Positions 58,183 to 64,000 of a DNA stretch of 64,000 nucleotides are shown here, in pieces. The notes below the pieces were generated by a model. The model was not told the origin of the DNA. It saw nothing but the letters and a program-made list of their open reading frames with translations, and did not search any database. The DNA comes from Blumeriella jaapii. Its lineage: Eukaryota > Ascomycota > Leotiomycetes > Helotiales > Drepanopezizaceae. Made by a program: the position numbers and the translations under genes. The number at the start of each line of letters is the position of its first letter. Position 1 is the first letter of the stretch. Location of the stretch: the NCBI GenBank assembly GCA_009599575.1, contig VWND01000067.1:558001-622000 (forward strand), given 5' to 3'.

Positions 58183-59166
58183 ATGTTTTCAATTTTTTTA
58201 TACGAAATCGACAAAATACTAAACGATTTTACGTATAATACTTTTTTTAAAACCCAATTTTACAATTTTTTCGAACGTTTCAAAATCAACGAAATATCGA
58301 TTTCGACTTTTTCAACCAGCTTAGCAAAGCTAACTTCGAATAAACCTTTCTTCGAATTTTTTCTTTCGAAATATAAAAACTTCGAACACGTGTTTTTTAA
58401 AGCCGCTAGTAACGAGCTAGCTTTTTACCGGTTTTACGATTATAAAATCGATTTTATTATAAATAAAAAAAAGCTAAAATATACTTTTTTGTATAAAATA
58501 TCGATTTTAAAACTCGAAATTGTTAAAACTTATTTATAAAATAATTTTAACAAAAGCTTTATCGAATCTTTTATCGCTTTTTTCGTTGTTTTAATATTTT
58601 TCGCTAAAAAACCCGACGGTTTATTGCGTTTTTATATCGATTATCGAGCTTTTAATAATATTATTCGTAAGAATCGCTATTTCTTTTTTTTTATCGATAA
58701 GACTTTTGCTCGTTTTTCGGAAGCGCGAATTTTTACGAAGCTCGATATTCGTTAAGCTTTTTATAAAATTCGAATAAATTTCGCTAATAAAAAACTAACG
58801 ACGTTTCGTACGCGTTACGGCGCTTATAAATGCAAAATGCTATTTTTTAGCTTTATTAATAAATCCGCAATTTATTAACGCTATATAAACGACGTTCGAT
58901 TATTTATACGATTTTTGCATTGCATATTTAAATAATATTTTTATTTATTCGTCCGATTTTTTGAAATACGTTATATACGTTCGTAAAATGCTTTAAAAGC
59001 TTGCTAACGCTGAATTACAGGCCGATATTCGAAAATCTGAATTCAACGTTATTCGGACTCGTTACTTAAGTTTTATTATTTTTATTAAAAGCCTAAAAGT
59101 AAATCCAGAAAAAGTTTTCGTGGTCGTCCACTGAAAGCTTTTTATTATTGTAAAAAGTGTATAAAG
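58183..59166 (+). pseudogene. D4 reverse transcriptase, truncated by E2
   Basis: The open frame 58183-58539 covers the RT lead-in (FERFKINEISISTFSTSLAK, FKAASNELAFYRFYDYKI). Next come FAKKPDGLLRF, FTKLDIR-like and the active box YLNN near 58930. The reading ends at 59166 inside the connection to RNase H. Confidence 0.83.
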
Positions 59167-59426
59167 TGTCACAGCTAGCTTGAGGGTGATCAGAAGGGTG
59201 ATGTGGACCAAAAGGTACGTATGTAAATTGAAAGAAAAACACCGAGCTAAAATGCTCGGGGTCGCGAACTTTATATACAGTGGGTTGCGCTTGTGGGTCA
59301 CGTGACTTAGCGCGAGGCCTAGTGGCCGAGGTGGTCCGTGCCCAAACCTTAATCCAACACTACCAGCATTCACCACCAGCATCCATACTACTAGCAACCA
59401 TACCATTGGCAACCAGGATCGTAACA
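59167..59426 (-). repeat. E2 3' LTR
   Basis: Begins TGTCACAGCTAGC and ends GGATCGTAACA, an intact terminal pair. It contains GTCACGTGAC at 59297-59306, the hairpin at 59242-59259 and TATATAAA reading leftward near 59270. On the minus strand a purine tract (GGAGGGGAGGAGTAG) directly precedes it. This is the least mutated LTR in the window. Confidence 0.93.
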
Positions 59427-59429
59427 CTA

Positions 59430-60750
59430 CTCCTCCCCTCCGAAGAACTGCGTCCTCGCAGTTGCAGTCATGGGTTTATCGTCCTTCAATTCAGTGTAAT
59501 CTTTCCTGCTTTCGTTGTAAGCTTGCAACTATGCGAGGAGCGCTCGTGGAAGGCTTTTGGCGGTGGGATATGATCGGTAGAATGCTTAAAAAATGTGGGG
59601 GGCCGTTATAGCGTCAGAACAAAGGTATTATTCGAGATTTTTATCAGCGCTTTTTCAATTGACTTGGTATTGCAATACTCTTTTGTGCAATCTCGAACCT
59701 ATTATTTTTTCGATTTTCCACTTCGTTTGTTCAGGAAGTAGTTGAATAAGGGCTGGTTCGGGGCGGCGTTGGCCAGATAAAAGGTTGCTGATATGCTTTC
59801 GGAGCGAATATGAATGGAAAATTGGGTAGATTGACCAGTCTGCGAAAAGATCAAGCTTCCAACTTTCTTTTATTTTATCGACGATCTTGACTGGGCCGTA
59901 CCATTTGTCCGAAAGCTTCCGGAAAGGTCGGTCGAATTTTTAATTCTTGGTATTTACCAATACTTCGTCGCCCATTTTCTAATCCACCGGTCGTTTGTGT
60001 AGATTGGCGAGGCGCTTTATTTTGGCTTGTTGTTGCGTAATAGACGATTGTGCGTATTCCACAACTTTTTTAGCTCGGAAGGCCAGATGCAAAGCCTCGT
60101 CGCGGTTGAGCTTTTCGGTGGCCGAGCGAAGGGGACGGGGGTTGTTTATATTCCAGGATATGCGAGCCTCGTATTTATTTAAGACTTGGAAAGGAGAAAC
60201 GTTGCCGAAAAACTCGTGCGGCAAGGTCAGTTGTGCAATGTTTATCAAAAATAAAAGGCGTTTCCAATTGTCTTGGTAGTAGAAGCAAAAGGGGCGGAAG
60301 CGTTGCTTGATATACTGGTTTATTACTTCGGTCTGCCTATCGACATTAGGGTTGTACGCAATAGTTAATTTAACTTTGGTTTTTAATATGCGGCAGAGTT
60401 TTGCCAAAAGACCGAAACAAACTGAGCTTTTCGGTCCGAAACAATTGAATCCGGCATACCGAAATGGCGCACCTAATAGATCAAAAACAAGGCTGCCAGT
60501 TTTTTCGCTGTGATAGTTTTGTGGCAGGAAATTGACAAAAGCTTTTTAGACAGGCGATTTATTACTACGAGAGCGAAGTCGTGATTATCTTCGTTCAATG
60601 GGAGCTTCGTAAAATCTATCGTTAAGTGTTGATAGGGTCTGCTGGGTATGGGCAGAGGCTTTAAAAAGCCCGGGGTTTTGTCGCGCCTAGCTTTTATTCG
60701 TATGCAACGACAATTCGAAACGTATTGCTGTATATCTGTTTTTATAGCTT
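59430..60750 (-). pseudogene. E2 integrase core, C-terminus and chromodomain
   Basis: The core shows HLTIDFTKLPLNEDNHDF near 60600-60630 and SIVSDRKAQFVSVFW near 60420-60450, i.e. both Asp regions. The open frame 59979-60407 continues with KVKLTIAYNPNVDRQTEV, YQDNWKRLLFLINIAQ and PRPLRSATEKLNRDEAL, the helices and linker after the core. The chromodomain follows at about 59570-59770 (KWKIEKIIGSRLHKRVLQYQ). Remaining stops are few and of Gln/Trp type. Plus-strand frames 59280-59573 and 59995-60279 are shadows. Confidence 0.85.
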
Positions 60751-60751
60751 T

Positions 60752-61850
60752 TTAATAATATTTGCGACCGACCAAAAGCTTTATTTTTTCTATCTTAGCG
60801 TGCGCTACGCAAGGTTGTTCGTAAATGTGTCGGATCAGGAAGGTTCGCAGTTCGGAAGGTTTTAAAAGCATTATTAATCTGTTCTGAAAAAACAACTTGT
60901 CTTGTCGCAGTTGATAGTCAAAGCTGTGGTTGCGGACTTGCGCTTGTTGCGCTTCGAAAAAGAGAGAGTTTTTATTAGCTTGCAGCAAATCGTTTATAAT
61001 TGTGTAGCCATGTATATCGTACGCGATTACGGAAATTGGGTCTGCGGGTTTTCTTATAAGCATTTCATTTTTTTCGTTCTCGCTGTTTTTTTCGGAGGGA
61101 GTGCTGTCGTTGTCGCGCTTATCGGACGCTATTTCCACAAGCGCTAGCGTGGCTATGCTTTTAGCAGCCATTTCCTTTAAGATCTGGAGATTCAATTTAT
61201 CGTTTGAAAGCATTTGCTGCTTCCGAGCTGCTCGCTATCGCGCTTTCAATAGGAAAATGTCCTGGTTTTTGCGAGAAAGGGTATTAGCGAGCGTGTTAAT
61301 AATTTCCGACCGGTATATAATTGTAAAATGAAAATCGGCGAAAAACTCGGCCTATCGGGCTTATCGGGCCGAAAAGTTTTTGATTATTATAAAGTATTTT
61401 AAGACGCGGTGATCGGTGTACATATATACGTTTTTTAAGCGCTTAACAGCTCCGGCTTATAGTTTTTAAAAGAGCGAAAAATAGCGAAAAGCTTTTTATC
61501 GTAGATCGGATAATTAAGCTCGGCGTCGATTATGGTTTTGAAAAAAAAACCGACCGGATAATAAAAGTCGTTTTTTTGCAATTAAAACAATACGCCAGCC
61601 ACTATTCTATCAAAAGAGTCGGTTTCCAGGCGCGTTTGCTTGTAAGGGTCGTAATAGCACAGAATAGGAGCATTCAGCAGAGCTTTGCGCAATGCTTCCT
61701 ATGCGTCTTTCTGTTTTTTTTCGAACACGAAAAAAACGTTTTTGCTTGTGAAAGCAGTAAAAAAGCGGCAAATGCGGCTGTAGCCGGCTATAAAGCGTTT
61801 GTAGAAATTGCAAAAGCCCAGGAAGCTCTGCACGCTTCGCATATTTGCTG
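60752..61850 (-). pseudogene. E2 RNase H, linker and integrase zinc domain
   Basis: RNase H at about 61400-61830 reads ETDSFDRIVAGVL, FFKTIIDAELNYPIYDKK and LFAIFRSFKNYKPELLSA. The open frame 60752-61213 holds an acidic linker (SDKRDNDSTPSEKNSENEKN) and the integrase N-terminus: LRTFLIRHIYEQPCVAHAKI, with the two His of the HHCC unit, up to VGRKYY. The linker is the same as in E1. Plus frames 60902-61147 and 61101-61331 are shadows. Confidence 0.85.
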
Positions 61851-61857
61851 TATATTA

Positions 61858-62451
61858 TCAGTTTTTGATAATGGCGATTTTTTCCGGGTTTATTTTAATA
61901 CTTTGGATGCTAATAACGAAACCTAAGAATTTGGTTTTCGTAATATTAAACTCGTATTTTTTAATATCAGCTTTCAGGCCGTGTTTTTTTAAAATCGACA
62001 GGATTTTTTTAACGTGGATCTTATGTTTCAAATTATTCGCGAAGTAAATAAAAATGTCGTTAAAATACGCCGAGCAGAAATCATTTAAATGCTTTATAAG
62101 AATATTATTGATAAAGCGTTGAAATATGGCGGGCCTATTGGTAAAGCCGAACGGAAGGATTTTATATTTATATATGCCGTATCGGATGCGGAAACTGGTC
62201 AGTTTTTCAGACTTTTCGGACATCCGGACTCGATTGAATGTTTATTGGATGTCAATTTTCGTAAACACTTTGGCTTTAGTAATTCGCGCCAGCATTTCGT
62301 CGATTAAAGGCAAGGGGTAGAAATTCTTTTTCGTAAGATCGTTAAGCTTGCGATAATCGATATACAAGCGCATAGAGCCGTTTGACTTTTTAGTGAATAA
62401 GATCGGAGCGGCGAAAAGGGTATTAAAAGGTTTAATAAAATCTTTGTGCAA
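61858..62451 (-). pseudogene. E2 reverse transcriptase
   Basis: Two open pieces join with one break. 62242-62451 gives the fingers: FIKPFNTLFAAPILFTKKS, MRLYIDYRKLNDL and KVFTKIDIQ. 61858-62223 gives the palm: FRIRYGIYKYKILPFGFTN, NDFCSAYFNDIFIYFANNL and LGFVISIQSIKINPEKIA. The active box is YFND (62056-62067), first Asp lost. Intact KYKIL here confirms how D1 split E1. Confidence 0.88.
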
Positions 62452-63222
62452 ATTGTCGAAAATATAGCTTTTGACTTTTGTAAGCTGTTTATTCGTAAGG
62501 CGTTTGAGTGGTTTTATAAAAAGCGTATTTTCCGTGGCAAAATGTATTTTGTGATTTACACCGAAGCGGCGGAAAGCGAGCTTATCGCTTTTTTGTTTGT
62601 AAAACAGTTTTTCGAATTTCGAGTACTAAATTGGAAAAAGCTTTTTTATAAGAACCACGTTGTCGTTATATTTAGTTTGCAAAGCGTCGGGGACGGAAAT
62701 GCTTTTTATTGCCGCGAGCTGTATAACTTTTTCAGACTCGGCGATTTTCGCACGGCGGAAATATTTTTTGTTTATATTATGCACAGAAGCAACAAACGTG
62801 CAGTCGCTGGGTGGTGGTAACCCTTTTTTTTTTGCGGCTCGCATTTGCTTTTCGTAACGTGTTTGTAAAGCGCTGAATGCAAAGGCGGAAATACAGCTGA
62901 TATTGCAATTGAAAGTAGAAGGGGTAGCAATTGGCCCGGTTGGAAGAACCGGCTTGGTCGGTTCAGAGCTGCTAATAAGAAACTTTTTTATTTTGTTTAA
63001 ACTGCTTTTAAAATCTCGCATAAACGTGGAGGGTCTACCAGCTCCAAAGCCTAAATGGGCCTTTTTAATCGTTATAAGAGTGCTGGCAGAGGTATGCAAA
63101 GCTTTTATTGCGCTGTTTCGTTTGTTTGTATTTTTTTGATGCATGCGATTAAGCATTTTGGGTTTTGTTCGCTGATTAAGATCGACGAACAACTGCTCGT
63201 TGAAATAAGAAATAATAGGCAT
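62452..63222 (-). pseudogene. E2 protease-RT linker
   Basis: The open frame 62626-63222 (198 codons) starts PIISYFNEQLFVDLNQRTKP and includes LGFGAGRPSTFMRDFKSSLN and MRAAKKKGLPPPSDCTFVAS, a Pro-, Ser- and Lys-rich segment with no domain I recognise. The E1 counterpart is 25450-26040. It separates protease from RT and is long for a Gypsy Pol. Confidence 0.6.
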
Positions 63223-63231
63223 ATCGAATGG

Positions 63232-63560
63232 CTATTCTATTTTGTTTTTTCCTTGGCTATACGCTTGCTTCAAGTCGTAGTGCTGTAGAAATTTGCGACT
63301 AATAAAAACGTCGGTAAAGCCCAGGTTTGTAACCAGAAAAGGAAAATTTACGCGACGTCGGTTAATCGTAAAAAAAAAAAAAATAGCAGAAAAAATAGGC
63401 TTTCCCGGTTCGCTATTATAGCCGGTGGGTATAATGGGCTTATGCAGCCGAATGAAATTTATTCCGAAACGTTGAGAAAATTGGTACGCCAAAAGAGTTT
63501 TGATCGTACCGAAAATATTAGCTCCGCCATCGATGTATGCAAGTGTTTTAATATATAATT
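63232..63560 (-). pseudogene. E2 aspartic protease
   Basis: The active site near 63520-63550 reads AYIDGGANIFGTIKTLLAY: Asp and Gly present, the middle Ser or Thr is Gly. The open frame 63232-63492 continues with IIPTGYNSEPGKPIFSA, NRRRVNFPFLVTNLGF and DVFISRKFLQHYDL. E1 has Ser at the middle position but has lost the Gly. Confidence 0.78.
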
Positions 63561-63689
63561 TATTGCGTGCTAGTTTTATAGAAATTAAAAACTGTCGCTC
63601 TTTTATTAGAGAGCGCTGATTAAATTTTAAATCTTTTTATAAATCGAATCCTTTGCTATAGTAAAAGTCTTTGCTACGGCTTAAGAGTT

Positions 63690-64000
63690 TTTTAACAGGT
63701 CGTTTTGCTTTTCGTCGATAGCTATTTCGGCGATTTTGCGACTGAGCTTGGCGTCGGAGCAAACGTTTGCGAAGTGGCCGGGCTTGCCGCAGTTATAATA
63801 AGCGCTAGGGGAACGCGCAGCCAAGCGGAGAGAACCGGGGGTGGCAGGAGCGGCAGCCACACGCTCGTAAAAATCTTTACCAGAGGAAGGAGAAGCCGTG
63901 CGAGCAGAAGGGGCTAGGGAGGTAAAACGCCATAAGGCTTTGAGAATACCGGGAGTACGCCTAGAATCCTGGTTGGCAAAGGCTATAGCAGGGGAAAAAT
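63690..64000 (-). pseudogene. E2 gag C-terminus with zinc knuckle
   Basis: On the minus strand, 63799 to 63759 reads YYNCGKPGHFANVC: Cys 2, His and Cys 3 in C-X4-H-X4-C spacing, with Tyr at Cys 1. Gly/Ser/Arg-rich sequence precedes it. Composition is near balanced. The plus frame 63705-63917 is a shadow. Confidence 0.72.

Larger units (their letters stand above)
55303..59166 (+). mobile_element. Gypsy D4, 5' part, interrupted by E2
   Basis: LTR, gag, protease and RT in D-family order, ending in RT/RNase H at 59166 where the E2 LTR begins (target TAAAG at 59162-59166). The left flank is the (TAC) tail of L, so a D4 duplicate such as ACTAC should appear beyond the window. RIP load is moderate. 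Confidence 0.88.
59167..64000 (-). mobile_element. Gypsy chromovirus E2, 3' part, patchily mutated
   Basis: Same family as E1. Minus-strand order from the right edge: gag zinc knuckle, protease, linker, RT, RNase H, integrase, chromodomain, 3' LTR at 59167-59426. The 5' LTR lies beyond the window. Several frames exceed 100 codons. Segments 59170-60700 and 63650-64000 have near-balanced composition, whereas 60750-63600 is more AT-rich. Confidence 0.9.

Noticed and set aside
59280..59573. 97-codon plus ORF over the E2 LTR
   Set aside because: It crosses the LTR boundary and lies antisense to Pol; GC-richer DNA simply has fewer stops.
1..64000. Fungal mitochondrial DNA, suggested by very high AT content
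   Set aside because: LTR pairs with target duplications, chromodomain Pol, a LINE and CpG-preserved RIP pattern are nuclear features; no mitochondrial genes or rRNA seen.
1..64000. CRISPR array, tRNA or rRNA genes
   Set aside because: No regularly spaced short repeats, cloverleaf with consensus boxes, or rRNA-like conserved segments were seen on reading; the only short tandem arrays are the 28-bp LTR repeat and (TAC)8.

Overview
The window looks like part of an AT-rich, gene-poor isochore of a filamentous ascomycete. I find no host gene, tRNA, rRNA or CRISPR array. Nearly every base belongs to degenerate retrotransposons: Ty3/Gypsy chromoviruses, one Ty1/Copia element and one Tad/I-like LINE. 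The mutation pattern is that of repeat-induced point mutation (RIP). C survives mainly in CpG, CpA and TpG are largely replaced by TpA, and stops fall mostly where Gln or Trp codons are expected. No species can be named from this.

The layout is a nest, and six insertions are supported by LTR pairs and/or duplicated target sites (labels are mine). The base layer is a Gypsy element D3 on the minus strand, visible as three fragments (7002-9233, 36760-37599, 47039-48997). Inserted into D3 are: B2 (1-7001, minus, runs off the left edge), which carries Gypsy A (903-6866, minus) in its LTR; D2 (9234-36759, plus, TSD AACGC); B1 (37600-47038, plus, TSD TTGT); and LINE L (48998-55302, plus). D2 contains Copia element F (13595-21808, minus, TSD ACTTT) and Gypsy E1 (23108-35988, plus, TSD TCGGC). 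E1 contains D1 (26507-32975, minus, TSD ATATA). D4 (55303-59166, plus) sits at the (TAC)n tail of L, and E2 (59167-64000, minus) sits in D4 and runs off the right edge.

All elements follow the expected gag-pol order: protease, RT, RNase H and integrase for Gypsy, with a chromodomain in D and E; gag, protease, integrase, RT, RNase H for Copia; ORF1, endonuclease, RT, RNase H for the LINE. All appear inactivated. Four things stand out beyond ordinary transposon wreckage: a long extra ORF of unknown function downstream of pol in B1 (about 43450-46670), an ORF antisense to pol at the 3' end of Copia F (14380-15430), a hydrophobic leader ORF shared by B1 and B2, and a 28-bp repeat in the D-family LTR present in 1, 2 or 3 copies. 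RIP load is uneven: D1, parts of E2 and most LTRs are visibly less mutated than the older layers.
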